Shown here: positions 54,158 to 63,640 of the stretch, piece after piece
How positions within the stretch are numbered: position 1 is the first letter of the stretch
Layout of the letters: every line of letters begins with the position of its first letter
Assembly: GCF_001865575.2 (NCBI RefSeq)
Contig: NZ_CP017562.2
Span: 310,001-374,000 of the forward strand
DNA: 64,000 bases
Direction of reading: 5' to 3'
Source of the DNA: Paraburkholderia sprentiae WSM5005
GTDB lineage: Bacteria; Pseudomonadota; Gammaproteobacteria; Burkholderiales; Burkholderiaceae
Notes under the pieces: model-generated
Database searches by the model: none
What the model saw: only the letters and a program-made list of their open reading frames with translations
What the model was told of the DNA's origin: nothing
Program-made: the position numbers and the translations under genes

Positions 54158-54865
54158 ATGATCCAATCCGCAGGCTCGATGATCACGTTCAACCGTCCCG
54201 ATGGCAAGCAACTGCAGGGCTATCTCGCGAAGCCCGACCGAACCGCGGGCGCGCCCGCGGTCGTCGTGATCCAGGAATGGTGGGGTTTGAACGACCAGAT
54301 TCGCGGCGTCGCCGATCGCCTCGCGAAAGCCGGCTACTTCGCGCTCGTGCCCGATCTGTATCGCGGCAAGTCGACGGTCGAAGAGGACGAGGCGCACCAT
54401 CTGATGAGCGGCCTCGATTTCGGCGACGCCGCCACGCAGGACGTACGCGGCGCGGTCCAGTATCTGCAGCAGCACGCGGCGAAGGTCGGCCTGACCGGCT
54501 ATTGCATGGGCGGCGCGCTGACGTTCCTCGCGCTGTGCAACGTACCCGAAGTGGCCGCCGGCGTCGTCTGGTATGGCTTTCCGCCGCTCGACTATATCGA
54601 CGCGTCGAACATCAAGGTGCCGGTAATGGGCCACTGGGGTCTGCAGGATGAGTTCTTCGCCGCCGATACCGTCGCCGAGCTCGAAAAGAAGCTCACCGAC
54701 GCGAAGGTCGACATCGAGTTTCATCGCTATCTGGCACGTCATGCTTTCGCGAACGAAACGGCGGTTGGGCCGGGGCGCATCGCGAAGACGCAATACGACC
54801 CGGTCTGGGCGCAACAAGCGTGGGATCGTACGCTGACGTTCTTTGGCAGCACGCTTTGGGGATGA
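54158..54865 (+). CDS. Dienelactone hydrolase family protein
   Basis: A 235-residue alpha/beta hydrolase of the dienelactone hydrolase family. The nucleophile Cys is in GYCMGG (C116), the acid in GLQDEFF (D164) and the His in RHAFAN (H195). These are cytosolic enzymes of the chlorocatechol/protoanemonin pathway or of general ester turnover; no such pathway genes are nearby. The ribosome site AAGGAGCG stands six bases before ATG 54158. Confidence 0.91.
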   Translation: MIQSAGSMITFNRPDGKQLQGYLAKPDRTAGAPAVVVIQEWWGLNDQIRGVADRLAKAGYFALVPDLYRGKSTVEEDEAHHLMSGLDFGDAATQDVRGAVQYLQQHAAKVGLTGYCMGGALTFLALCNVPEVAAGVVWYGFPPLDYIDASNIKVPVMGHWGLQDEFFAADTVAELEKKLTDAKVDIEFHRYLARHAFANETAVGPGRIAKTQYDPVWAQQAWDRTLTFFGSTLWG

Positions 54866-54943
54866 TCTGGTGAATGGCGCGAGCGTACGGCCGGTGCTTC
54901 AATGGCGCGGCGGCATCGGCACTCAATTCATGGAGATGACAAC

Positions 54944-56185
54944 GTGGTGAAGATCGATCCGGACCGGCTGCTGGCCGACCTCAAACGGCTGCGCGGTTTT
55001 GGCGCGACCGGTCCCGGCGTGGTGCGGCTCGCGCTGTCGCCTGTCGATCTGGCGGCGCGCGAATGGCTGGTCGGCAGAATGACGGAGGCGGGGCTCGACG
55101 CGCGCATCGACGGCGTCGGCACGGTGTTCGGACGCTCGCGCAATAGCGGTCCCGCGCTCGTGATCGGTTCGCACACGGATACGCAGCCGACGGGCGGCTG
55201 GCTCGATGGCGCAATGGGCGTGATGTACGGGCTCGAAATCGCCCGCGCGCTAGCGGAGCACGACGCGACGCGGCATCTCGCCGTCGACGTCGCGTCGTGG
55301 ATCGACGAGGAGGGCACCTTCTCGGGCCTGCTCGGTAGCCGCAGCTTCGTCGGCGAGGCGGTCGACGAATCGATTTGCGGCGCGAAGAATCGGCGGGGCG
55401 AACGCCTCGCCGACGTGCTCGAGGCCGCGGGACTCGCGGGCCGGCCGCGTGCGCGTTTCGAGCCAGGGCGCCAGGTCGCGTATCTGGAGCCGCATATCGA
55501 GCAGGGTGGACGGCTCGAAGCGATCGGCAAAACGATCGGCGTCGTCACGACGATCGTCGGGCTGCGCGAATCGCGGCTGCGCTTCACCGGTCAGCGCAAC
55601 CACGCGGGTACGACGCCAATGACGATCCGCCGCGACGCGGGCGCGGCGCTGGTCGCATTCATCGCGCGCATGAACGACGCGTTCGGTCAGTTGGCGGACG
55701 CGGACACCGTCTGGACCGTGGGCCGCATCGATCTCGAGCCGGGCTCGATGAGCGTCGTGCCCGGCGCGGCCGACATGTACCTGCAATTCCGCGATGCGAA
55801 CCCGGCACGGCTTCAGGCACTGGAACGCGCGCTCATGGAACTGGTGCGCGACTTCAACGCACACAACGCGGTGAGCGTCGAAGTGCAGACGATCGACGAG
55901 CCGATCGAACCCGTCAGCATGGACCCCACGCTCGCCGAGCACATCGCGCGAGCTGCCGAAACGATCGCGCCGGGCCAGTGGCTGCGCATGCCGAGCGGCG
56001 CCGCGCACGACGCCCAGGTGATCTCGCGTTGCATGCCGGCCTGCATGATGTTCGTGCCGAGCATCGGCGGCGTGAGTCATGACTTTATCGAGGACACGGC
56101 CGAGGAACACATCGTGCTCGGCTGCCAGGTCGCGGCGACGGCCGCGGCTTCGATGCTGCTGGAGCGATCGGCCAGGCATGCCTGA
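54944..56185 (+). CDS. M20-family Zn amidohydrolase (hydantoinase/carbamoylase type)
   Basis: A 413-residue binuclear-metal amidohydrolase. The metal motifs are GSHTDTQPTGGWLDGAMGV (Asp/His pair) and DEEGTFSGLLGSRSFVG (the EE metal ligand/base). The dimerisation insertion begins near AIGKTIGVVTTIVGLRES. It resembles N-carbamoyl-L-amino acid hydrolase, allantoate amidohydrolase and beta-ureidopropionase, so it releases ammonia/CO2 from ureido or carbamoyl compounds. The chosen GTG 54944 is preceded by GGAG; an upstream ATG (54902) is in frame but has no ribosome site. Confidence 0.86.
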   Translation: MVKIDPDRLLADLKRLRGFGATGPGVVRLALSPVDLAAREWLVGRMTEAGLDARIDGVGTVFGRSRNSGPALVIGSHTDTQPTGGWLDGAMGVMYGLEIARALAEHDATRHLAVDVASWIDEEGTFSGLLGSRSFVGEAVDESICGAKNRRGERLADVLEAAGLAGRPRARFEPGRQVAYLEPHIEQGGRLEAIGKTIGVVTTIVGLRESRLRFTGQRNHAGTTPMTIRRDAGAALVAFIARMNDAFGQLADADTVWTVGRIDLEPGSMSVVPGAADMYLQFRDANPARLQALERALMELVRDFNAHNAVSVEVQTIDEPIEPVSMDPTLAEHIARAAETIAPGQWLRMPSGAAHDAQVISRCMPACMMFVPSIGGVSHDFIEDTAEEHIVLGCQVAATAAASMLLERSARHA

Positions 56186-56233
56186 GGGCCGCGCTGCTTC
56201 CACTTGGCGCCGAGCGCGTCGGGAGTCTCTGCT

Positions 56234-56857
56234 TTAGCTACCGAACAGCGAACCCTGGGTTCCCCGGCTCGGCAGATGATGCGCCGGTTTCGGTGATGCA
56301 TCGGCCTTGGCCGCTCGCGCCGCTGCCCGTTCCCGCGCCTGCTTTTGAGCGTCGTCCACCGCTGCTTCGAGCGATGTCTGCCCCGCCTCCAGCGCAAGCA
56401 GCAGCATCTTGTTAGCGAGCCCGCCGGCAAATCCCGTCAGCTCACCCGACGCGCCAATCACGCGATGACAGGGCGCGACGATGGAAATCGGATTCCGGCC
56501 GTTTGCCGCGCCCACCGCGCGCACCGCATTGACCTTGCCGATCTGCTGCGCGATCTCCGAGTAGCTGCGGGTCTGGCCGAACGGAATCGTCAGCAAAGCG
56601 CGCCAGACCTGCTTCTGGAACTCGGTGCCCTGAAACTCGAGCGGCAGATCGAAAGCTTGCCGTATGCCCGCGAAGTACTCGCGCAATTGCCGCTCGGTTT
56701 CGACCAGCACCGCTATCTCGTTCGCTTCGCTCATGTCGCCGAGTCGCACGCGGTTAGGCTTGTCGTGCTCCCACAGAATCGCGGCGAGGCATCCGCCTTT
56801 CGCCACGAGCTTTAACTGACCGACCGGCGAATCGATCAACTTGTATGCGTACGTCAC
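56234..56857 (-). CDS. ogt: Methylated-DNA-protein-cysteine methyltransferase (Ogt type)
   Basis: A 207-residue DNA repair enzyme. The acceptor Cys is in APCHRVIG (C130), with TEFQKQVWRALLTIPFGQTRSY before it and GGLANKMLLLALE after. It removes alkyl groups from O6-guanine in a suicide reaction. Start GTG 56857 has AGGAG upstream. A ~45-residue Ala/Lys/Arg-rich tail after the conserved core is unusual and may be disordered or bind DNA. Confidence 0.94.
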   Translation of the reverse strand: MTYAYKLIDSPVGQLKLVAKGGCLAAILWEHDKPNRVRLGDMSEANEIAVLVETERQLREYFAGIRQAFDLPLEFQGTEFQKQVWRALLTIPFGQTRSYSEIAQQIGKVNAVRAVGAANGRNPISIVAPCHRVIGASGELTGFAGGLANKMLLLALEAGQTSLEAAVDDAQKQARERAAARAAKADASPKPAHHLPSRGTQGSLFGS

Positions 56858-57156
56858 TTTCTCTGGCTCCTGACAGGATGGGGGCGCAAAGCTTGCGGGG
56901 GCGAAGCGTTGTTTCGACCGCACGCACAAAGCTGCATGAAGGCTGCGCCGTTATCCGGTAGTGTGTCGCTTGCTTGGCCTGAACGCGTTCCGGATATTGC
57001 TGTCTCATTCGCATTCGACATGGCCGCGACGGTCGTGACCACCGCGACGCTCGCATCACTGTACCGCAGAGAACCCCAGATGGCCTTCGACTCAGTAAAA
57101 TCGGCAGCTTCGGTACGACGCGCTGCGGGCGCTAGCCGATTTTCTTTCCCACCACT

Positions 57157-58569
57157 GTGACCACGACTTTAGAACAACTGCGCGCCGGACAACTGGCGGG
57201 TGCGCGCGAACTGAAACTCGCGTGCGGCCTGAGCGATTTTCCACGCGAGATTTTCGATCTCGCCGATACGCCCGAAGTGCTCGACCTGTCGAACAATGCA
57301 TTGACGAGGCTGCCCGACGATCTGCCGCGTCTGCGCAAGCTGCGCATCCTGTTCGCGTCCAACAACCCGTTCACCGAGCTGCCCGGCGTGCTCGGCGAAT
57401 GCGCGCAACTGAGCATGATCGGCTTCAAGTCGAATCGCATCCGCGAGGTGCCGGCGCGCGCGCTGCCGCCGCTGCTGCGTTGGTTGATCCTGACCGACAA
57501 CGACATCGAACGCTTGCCCGCGGAGCTCGGCCGCTGCACGCAACTGCAGAAGCTGATGCTCGCCGGCAACCGGCTGCGCGCGCTGCCCGAGGAGCTGGCC
57601 GCCTGCACGCGGCTCGAACTGCTGCGGCTCGCGGCGAACCGGTTCGACGCATTACCGCGTTGGCTGCTGCGTCTGCCCCGGCTTTCGTGGCTCGCGTATG
57701 CGGGCAATCCGTTCAACGCGGCGCTCGAACAGGCGGCAGTCATCGACACGCCGATCAGCGCCATTCGCTGGGATGCTTTGCGGCTCGAACAGCCGCTGGG
57801 CGAGGGCGCATCGGGTGTGATCCATCGCGCCACGCTGCACGCGCAAGGCGAGCCTGCGCCGCGTGCGGTCGCCGTCAAGCTGTTCAAGGGCGCGGTGACA
57901 AGCGACGGTCTGCCCGACTGCGAAATGGCTGCTTGCATTCGCGGCGGCGAACATGCGAACCTGATTCCGGTGCTTGGCAGGGTGAGCGGGCATCCGTCGG
58001 ACTCGCATGGCCTCGTGATGGGGTTGATCGATCCTCGCTTCGCCAATCTCGCCGGTCCGCCGAGTCTCGCATCGTGCACGCGCGACGTCTATCGCGACGA
58101 CGCGTGCTTCGACGTTGCGACGGTGCTCGGTATCGCAAGCGGCATCGCGAACGTCGCGAGCCATCTGCATCGGCGCGGCGTGATGCATGGCGATCTGTAC
58201 GCGCACAATATCCTGCACGGCGGCGCGGGGCACGCGCTGCTCGGCGATTTCGGCGCGGCGTCGTTTTTCGAGGTCGGCGATCGCGAGTTCGGTATCGCGT
58301 TGCAGCGGCTCGAAGTGAGGGCGTATGGCTGTCTGCTCGAAGAACTGATCGAGCGTTGCGCTGCGCCCGGTAGGCTCGACGCGCAACGGGACATCGGCAC
58401 GCAACTCGCCGCCTTGAAGACGCGTTGTCTGAGCGAAGACATCGACAGCAGGCCGCTGTTCGACGAAATCGCCGCCAGCGTCGCGTCGTTAGATCGACAC
58501 GTCCGCAACCGGCACGTCCGCAACCGGCACGTCCGCAACCGGCACCTCCGCGAAGGAGTCGAGCCATGA
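57157..58569 (+). CDS. Leucine-rich repeat protein kinase (fusion)
   Basis: A 470-residue fusion. Residues 20-185 carry about seven bacterial LRR units (for example LRWLILTDNDIERLPAEL, LQKLMLAGNRLRALPEEL). Residues 210-450 form a Ser/Thr-kinase-like domain: Gly loop LGEGASG (214-220), Lys K241 in VAVKLF, HGD with N351 in VMHGDLYAHNIL and DFG at 364-366, all expected catalytic residues present. The C-terminus is a triple HVRNR repeat. GTG start at 57157. Coupled to a sugar-binding-protein gene (58566) by ATGA. The substrate is unknown. LRR-kinase pairs are rare in bacteria but known in beta/gammaproteobacteria. Confidence 0.85.
   Translation: MTTTLEQLRAGQLAGARELKLACGLSDFPREIFDLADTPEVLDLSNNALTRLPDDLPRLRKLRILFASNNPFTELPGVLGECAQLSMIGFKSNRIREVPARALPPLLRWLILTDNDIERLPAELGRCTQLQKLMLAGNRLRALPEELAACTRLELLRLAANRFDALPRWLLRLPRLSWLAYAGNPFNAALEQAAVIDTPISAIRWDALRLEQPLGEGASGVIHRATLHAQGEPAPRAVAVKLFKGAVTSDGLPDCEMAACIRGGEHANLIPVLGRVSGHPSDSHGLVMGLIDPRFANLAGPPSLASCTRDVYRDDACFDVATVLGIASGIANVASHLHRRGVMHGDLYAHNILHGGAGHALLGDFGAASFFEVGDREFGIALQRLEVRAYGCLLEELIERCAAPGRLDAQRDIGTQLAALKTRCLSEDIDSRPLFDEIAASVASLDRHVRNRHVRNRHVRNRHLREGVEP
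58498..58542 (+). repeat. Three tandem 15-bp repeats in the LRR-kinase gene
   Basis: CACGTCCGCAACCGG three times in a row, then a degenerate fourth copy (CACCTCCGCGAAGGA). Each keeps frame and encodes HVRNR. Tandem copies can vary by replication slippage. Confidence 0.9.
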
Positions 58570-59546
58570 CGCAGAACATGCGCCGCCGCGTGCTGCTCGC
58601 GGGCGCGCTCGCCGCAACCGGTCTCGGTGGCGGCGCGCTGTACGGTGACGACCCCCGCGCCGAAGCGCTGCCCGCCACGAAGCCGAAGATCGCGCTCGTG
58701 CTCAAATCGATGTCGGAGCCGTTCACGGTCGCGATGGTCGACGCTGCGCGCAATTACCAGGACCACTTCTCGTCGCAATTCAACCTGACGATTCGCGGCA
58801 CGGTGAAACAGACCGACACCGCCGCGCAGATCCGCATGGTCGACGAGATGATCAGGGCGAAGATGAACGCGATCGTGATCGCGCCGACCGACTCGAAGGC
58901 GCTGATCCCGGTGGTCGCCCGCGCGATCAGGGCCGGCATCATCACGATCACGATCGACAACCCGCTCGACGACGCCGCGCAAGCCGCCGCCGGCATCTCG
59001 GTGCCGTTCGTCGGGCCGAACAATCGCAACGGCGCGAAGCAGGTCGGCGATTATCTGGCGAAGTGGCTGAAGCCCGGCGATCAGGTCGGCATCATCGAAG
59101 GCTTTCCGGTGAGCACCAATGCGCAGCAGCGCACGGCCGGCAGCCGCGATGCGATGGATGCCGCGAGCGTGCAAGTCGTCGCGGTCGATTCCGGTAACTG
59201 GGAGTATGGCAATGCCCGCGACGTGGCCGCGAAAATGCTGGCCGAGCACCCGCAGCTTCGCGCGCTGCTATGCGGCAACGACAACATGGCGATGGGCGCG
59301 GTCGACGCGATCCGCGACGCGGGTCGCGGCGGCGGCGTCTATGTCACCGGCTACGACGCGATCGATGCGATCAAGCCGCTACTCGCCGACGGCCGCGTGC
59401 TCGCAACGATGAATCAGTTCGCCGGCCGCCAGGCCGTGTTCGGCATTGACTTCGTGTTGAAGGCGGTGACCGAGCAGCGCAAGCAGCGCGAGCTGTCGAG
59501 GGTGATCGAGACGCCGTTGCAACTGGTGACGGCGCCGAAACGTTGA
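58566..59546 (+). CDS. Sugar ABC transporter substrate-binding protein (RbsB type)
   Basis: A 326-residue exported type I binding protein with a Tat-like signal (RRRVLLAGALAATGLGGG). The mature part begins KIALVLKSMSEPFTVAMVDAAR and holds the hinge region IVIAPTDSKALIPVVARAIRAGI and VYVTGYDAIDAIKPLLADGRVLATMNQF. It binds a sugar or similar small solute in the periplasm. No ABC ATPase or permease gene is nearby. It is translationally coupled (4-base overlap) to the LRR-kinase gene, a surprising partner; a sensory role is possible. A terminator follows. Confidence 0.88.
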   Translation: MTQNMRRRVLLAGALAATGLGGGALYGDDPRAEALPATKPKIALVLKSMSEPFTVAMVDAARNYQDHFSSQFNLTIRGTVKQTDTAAQIRMVDEMIRAKMNAIVIAPTDSKALIPVVARAIRAGIITITIDNPLDDAAQAAAGISVPFVGPNNRNGAKQVGDYLAKWLKPGDQVGIIEGFPVSTNAQQRTAGSRDAMDAASVQVVAVDSGNWEYGNARDVAAKMLAEHPQLRALLCGNDNMAMGAVDAIRDAGRGGGVYVTGYDAIDAIKPLLADGRVLATMNQFAGRQAVFGIDFVLKAVTEQRKQRELSRVIETPLQLVTAPKR

Positions 59547-59575
59547 CGCGGCGCGCACTCTTGCATGGCATTTGC

Positions 59576-59618
59576 ACCAAGGGCCGATCAAGCATCGCTT
59601 CATCGGCCCTTGGTTTTG
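59576..59618 (+). terminator. Rho-independent terminator
   Basis: ACCAAGGGCCGAT (59576-59588) pairs perfectly with ATCGGCCCTTGGT (59602-59614), followed by TTTT. Ends the kinase/binding-protein operon. Confidence 0.88.
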
Positions 59619-59653
59619 ACGGTAGCCAGACGGTTCGACTCAGATCATCGTAC

Positions 59654-61045
59654 TCACGGCACGAGCCATAACGCCACCGCGTAAATCACCAGCGACACCG
59701 CGAACGTCACCGCGGTATAGCCCATCACGCGCTGAATCCGGATTCCCGCGATCGCGACGATCGGCACGGCCCAGAACGGCTGCAGCATGTTCGATACGTT
59801 CTCGGCCATCGCGACGCCCATTGCGGTGCGCGGCACCGACGCATGCAGGCTGAGCGCGGCGGGCAGCACGAACGGCCCCTGCACTGCCCAGTGGCCACCG
59901 GCGCTCGGCACCAGCAGCGTGATGATCAGCGAGCTCAGATAGCTCCACAGCGGCAGCGTGACCGGCGACGCGATCGTCACGAACGCCTTCGCGATCATCG
60001 ACGCGAGACCCGTGCCCTTCATGATGCCCATGATTCCGCCGTACATCGGATATTGCAGCAGCATCGAGCCGGTCTGGCGCGCGGCGCGGCGAATCGAATT
60101 CGCGTACGCGATCGGCGTGCGCTGCAGCGCGAGACCGATCATCAGGAAGATCAGGATCGTGTTGTTGATGTCGAGATCGAATCCTTCCTTGTGCCACGTG
60201 ATCGCCAGATAACCGATGCCGAGCGCGAGCAGCAGCAGCGTGCCGAGCATCGACTGTTCGAGGCGCGCCGCGAGCGATGTCTCACTGCTCGCGCGGGCAT
60301 GCGGGTCGTCGCTCGGCGCGTCGGCGGCTGCTTCGCCGCTCTGACGAAACGCGACGACGTTCTCCGCCTTCGGATGCATCTTGATGAAGATCGCGGTCAT
60401 CACGACGACGACCAGCACGGTCGGAATGAACACGAACGGCGCGAAGATGGTTTCGCTGAGCGGCACCACGTGGCCGGTCGCTTTCTCGACCAGATTCAGC
60501 GCATTGCCGTGCGATGCCTGTGACAGCGCGATCGAACTCGACAGCCCGCTGTTGCAGATCGACCAGGCCGAATAGCTGCCCGCGACGAGCCAGGCAAAAT
60601 CGACGTCGACGCGCCGCGCGATTTCCCGCGACAGCAACGCGCCGACGATGAGCCCGAGCCCCCAGTTGAGCCACGCGGCAACCGCGACGACCGGAAACAC
60701 GAGCAGCGCGGCGCGCGTCGGCGAGTTCGCGTGCGAGGCGAGCGCGCGTAGACCGCGTTGCACGATCGGCGCTTCCGCGATCGCGTAGCCGGTCGCGAGG
60801 ATCAGGATCATCTGCAGCGCGAAGCCCAGAATGCCGAACGTGCCGGTGTACCAGGAATCGAGCAGCGTCGGCAGGGTGCCGGAAGGCGCGATCAGCATCG
60901 CCAGCACGGCGACGAAGAACGTCAGGCAGATCGACAGCACGAACGGGTCGGGCATGACCTGCTCGAAAACATAAACCAGCCCTTGGACGATGCCGCGCGA
61001 AGCGGCCGGCCGGCCGGCGGCGTGAGGGGAAGTGTCTCGCTTCAT
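59654..61045 (-). CDS. atoE: Short-chain fatty acid transporter (AtoE family)
   Basis: A 463-residue inner-membrane transporter. The start is VFEQVMPDPFVLSICLTFFVAVLAML and the family blocks follow: SWYTGTFGILGFALQMILILATGYAIA, SLTWGLGLI-like LNWGLGLIVGALLSREIARR, and TFVLPTLL-like ETIFAPFVFIPTVLVVVV, ending in GGHWAVQGPFVLPAA. It takes up butyrate and other short-chain fatty acids. It stands alone, without atoDAB. A perfect palindrome lies about 240 bases upstream. Confidence 0.9.
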   Translation of the reverse strand: MKRDTSPHAAGRPAASRGIVQGLVYVFEQVMPDPFVLSICLTFFVAVLAMLIAPSGTLPTLLDSWYTGTFGILGFALQMILILATGYAIAEAPIVQRGLRALASHANSPTRAALLVFPVVAVAAWLNWGLGLIVGALLSREIARRVDVDFAWLVAGSYSAWSICNSGLSSSIALSQASHGNALNLVEKATGHVVPLSETIFAPFVFIPTVLVVVVMTAIFIKMHPKAENVVAFRQSGEAAADAPSDDPHARASSETSLAARLEQSMLGTLLLLALGIGYLAITWHKEGFDLDINNTILIFLMIGLALQRTPIAYANSIRRAARQTGSMLLQYPMYGGIMGIMKGTGLASMIAKAFVTIASPVTLPLWSYLSSLIITLLVPSAGGHWAVQGPFVLPAALSLHASVPRTAMGVAMAENVSNMLQPFWAVPIVAIAGIRIQRVMGYTAVTFAVSLVIYAVALWLVP

Positions 61046-61529
61046 GTATGTGACTCTGTGTAGTGCCCGGCCATGTGCTGGGCGGAGGGGCGGGTACGGC
61101 GCGCCAGCGGTGGGGCGCTGGCGCTTATTGGCGGCAAACTTGCCTTACCTGATCTTGATCGCAGCGGACAGATGGCGTGAATCCAGGAGGGCGGGCCCAG
61201 ACGCGGGCGCGGCTGGCCTCGAACCCGGCGTTGCGCTCGAAAAGACCTCTGTTTCTCGTTTCAATGTTCTTAGCGTGAACATCGTTTCGTTAAACGAACG
61301 CTACATTATTCGCGGTGAGCGCGGGCGATGTCAAGAAAACGTGAGATCGGCGGAGCGGTCGCGGCACTGTTTAATACTTTTCACGACCTAATCGCGCCGA
61401 AAATATATATTGGACGTCTTACTGGCGTTCTTGCACTATTCGCTTCCAGCGCAAGCTCCGCGCTGCCAAAATTCCCTCGCTCGCGCAGGCGCTCATCAAA
61501 ACCGATAACAGCAAATCCTGAGGATACCG
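61046..61529. other. Intergenic region between atoE and ilvD, with palindrome
   Basis: No gene seen. Holds TTCGTT-A-AACGAA (61286-61298), a perfect 6-bp-arm palindrome, and AT-rich stretches near 61250-61400 that may hold the ilvD promoter. No leader peptide or attenuator was recognised in front of ilvD. Confidence 0.55.
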
Positions 61530-63392
61530 ATGCCAAACTATCGCTCACGCACTTCGACTCATGGCCGCAACATGGCTGGCGCCCGCGCGCTGTGGCGCGC
61601 GACCGGCATGAAGGACGACGACTTCGGCAAGCCGATCATCGCGGTCGTGAACTCGTTCACGCAGTTCGTGCCGGGCCATGTGCATCTGCGCGACCTCGGC
61701 GCGCTGGTCGCCAAGCAGATCGAAGCTGCCGGCGGCGTGGCGAAGGAATTCAACACGATCGCCGTCGACGACGGCATCGCGATGGGCCACGGCGGCATGC
61801 TGTATTCGCTGCCGTCACGCGAACTGATCGCGGACTCGGTCGAGTACATGGTCAACGCGCACTGCGCGGACGCGATGGTCTGCATCTCGAACTGCGACAA
61901 GATCACGCCGGGCATGTTGATGGCCGCGATGCGCCTGAACATTCCGGTGGTGTTCGTGTCGGGCGGTCCGATGGAAGCGGGCAAGGTCAAGTCGCCGACC
62001 GATGGCCAGGTGATCGCGAAAATCGACCTGATCGACGCGATGATCAAGGCCGCCGATCCGAAGGTCAGCGACGCCGAAGTCGCCGAAATCGAACGCAGCG
62101 CGTGCCCGACCTGTGGTTCGTGCTCGGGCATGTTCACCGCGAACTCGATGAACTGCCTGACCGAGGCGATCGGCCTCGCGCTGCCGGGCAACGGTACGAT
62201 CGTCGCGACGCACGCATGGCGCAAGGGCCTGTTCGAGCAGGCCGGCAGCCTGATCGTCGAGCTGTGCCGCCGCTACTATCAGGAAGAGGACGCCTCGGTC
62301 CTGCCGCGCAACATCGCCACGAAGCAGGCGTTCGAGAACGCGATGGCGCTCGACGTCGCGATGGGCGGCTCGACCAACACCGTGCTGCACCTGCTGGCCG
62401 CCGCGCAGGAGGCGGGCGTCGATTTCACGATGTCGGACATCGACCGCATCTCGCGCAAGGTGCCGTGCCTGTGCAAGGCCGCGCCCATGACCGACAAGTA
62501 CCACATCGAGGACGTGCACCGCGCGGGCGGCATCATCGGTATTCTCGGCGAGCTCGCGCGCGCTGAGCTGCTCGATTTGTCGTGCGGCAACGTGCATAGC
62601 GGCACGCTCGGCAACGCGATCGCGAAGTGGGATATCGCGGGCGACGCGGACGAGGAAGCGCGGAAGTTCTTCCGTGCGGCGCCGGGCGGCATTCCTACCA
62701 CGGTCGCGTTCAGCCAGGAAGCCACCTTCGCCACGCTCGACGCGGACCGCAAGAGCGGCTGCATTCGCAGCAAGGAGCACGCGTATTCGAAGGACGGCGG
62801 CCTCGCGGTGCTGTACGGCAACCTCGCGGAGAAGGGCTGCATCGTGAAGACCGCAGGGGTCGACGAATCGCAGTGGCTCTTCTCGGGCCGCGCGCGCGTG
62901 TTCGAAAGCCAGGACGACGCGGTCGACGCGATTCTCGGTGACAAGGTCGTGCCGGGCGACGTCGTGGTGATCCGCTACGAAGGTCCGAAAGGCGGTCCGG
63001 GCATGCAGGAAATGCTGTACCCGACTTCGTATCTGAAGTCGAAGGGCCTTGGCAAGAGCTGCGCGCTGTTTACCGATGGCCGTTTCTCGGGCGGCTCGTC
63101 GGGCCTCGTGATCGGCCATGCGTCGCCGGAAGCGGCAGAAGGCGGCACGATCGGTCTGGTCGAAGACGGCGACGTGATCGAAATCGACATTCCGCAGCGC
63201 AAGATGCACCTCGCGGTGTCGAACGAAGAGCTCTCGCGCCGTCGCGCGGCGATGCAAGCGCGCGGCGACGACGCATGGCAGCCGACCAATCGCGAGCGTG
63301 TGGTGTCGCAGGCGTTGCAGGCGTATGCGGCACTCGCGACCTCGGCCGATCGCGGCGCGGTGCGTGATATTTCGCAATTGAAGCGCAAATAA
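61530..63392 (+). CDS. ilvD: Dihydroxy-acid dehydratase
   Basis: A 620-residue Fe-S dehydratase of valine/isoleucine/leucine synthesis; it converts 2,3-dihydroxy acids to 2-keto acids. Recognised from the start [21 protein letters not shown], the Cys ligands in [12 protein letters not shown] and [17 protein letters not shown] and [23 protein letters not shown] near the end. Length is normal. It has its own terminator. Confidence 0.97.
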   Translation: MPNYRSRTSTHGRNMAGARALWRATGMKDDDFGKPIIAVVNSFTQFVPGHVHLRDLGALVAKQIEAAGGVAKEFNTIAVDDGIAMGHGGMLYSLPSRELIADSVEYMVNAHCADAMVCISNCDKITPGMLMAAMRLNIPVVFVSGGPMEAGKVKSPTDGQVIAKIDLIDAMIKAADPKVSDAEVAEIERSACPTCGSCSGMFTANSMNCLTEAIGLALPGNGTIVATHAWRKGLFEQAGSLIVELCRRYYQEEDASVLPRNIATKQAFENAMALDVAMGGSTNTVLHLLAAAQEAGVDFTMSDIDRISRKVPCLCKAAPMTDKYHIEDVHRAGGIIGILGELARAELLDLSCGNVHSGTLGNAIAKWDIAGDADEEARKFFRAAPGGIPTTVAFSQEATFATLDADRKSGCIRSKEHAYSKDGGLAVLYGNLAEKGCIVKTAGVDESQWLFSGRARVFESQDDAVDAILGDKVVPGDVVVIRYEGPKGGPGMQEMLYPTSYLKSKGLGKSCALFTDGRFSGGSSGLVIGHASPEAAEGGTIGLVEDGDVIEIDIPQRKMHLAVSNEELSRRRAAMQARGDDAWQPTNRERVVSQALQAYAALATSADRGAVRDISQLKRK

Positions 63393-63448
63393 AGCGCGGA
63401 TCAGCGCGGCGGTCCTATTCGCGGTGACGCGAGTGGGGCCCGACACAG

Positions 63449-63484
63449 ACCGGTATGCAGGCGACTGTATGCCGGTTTTTTTAT
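63449..63484 (+). terminator. Rho-independent terminator after ilvD
   Basis: ACCGGTATGCAG (63449-63460), loop GCGA, CTGTATGCCGGT (63465-63476), then a run of T. Two of the pairs are G-U in RNA. Confidence 0.82.
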
Positions 63485-63640
63485 GTCGGCGGCTGCTTCG
63501 CATTATGCAAACTTCGCGTTACGGGCGGCTTGCGTCTATCCTTGTTTCACTTCTTCGGCTGCCAACAGCGCCGACGAGGTCTTCTGCAGCGTTCGATAAT
63601 CGCCCGCCCACCAAGGGCAAACCCAACAGGAGAAAACCAG

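Noticed and set aside
58498..58557. Possible CRISPR or integron repeat
   Set aside because: The repeats are adjacent 15-mers without spacers and encode an in-frame pentapeptide repeat in the kinase gene.
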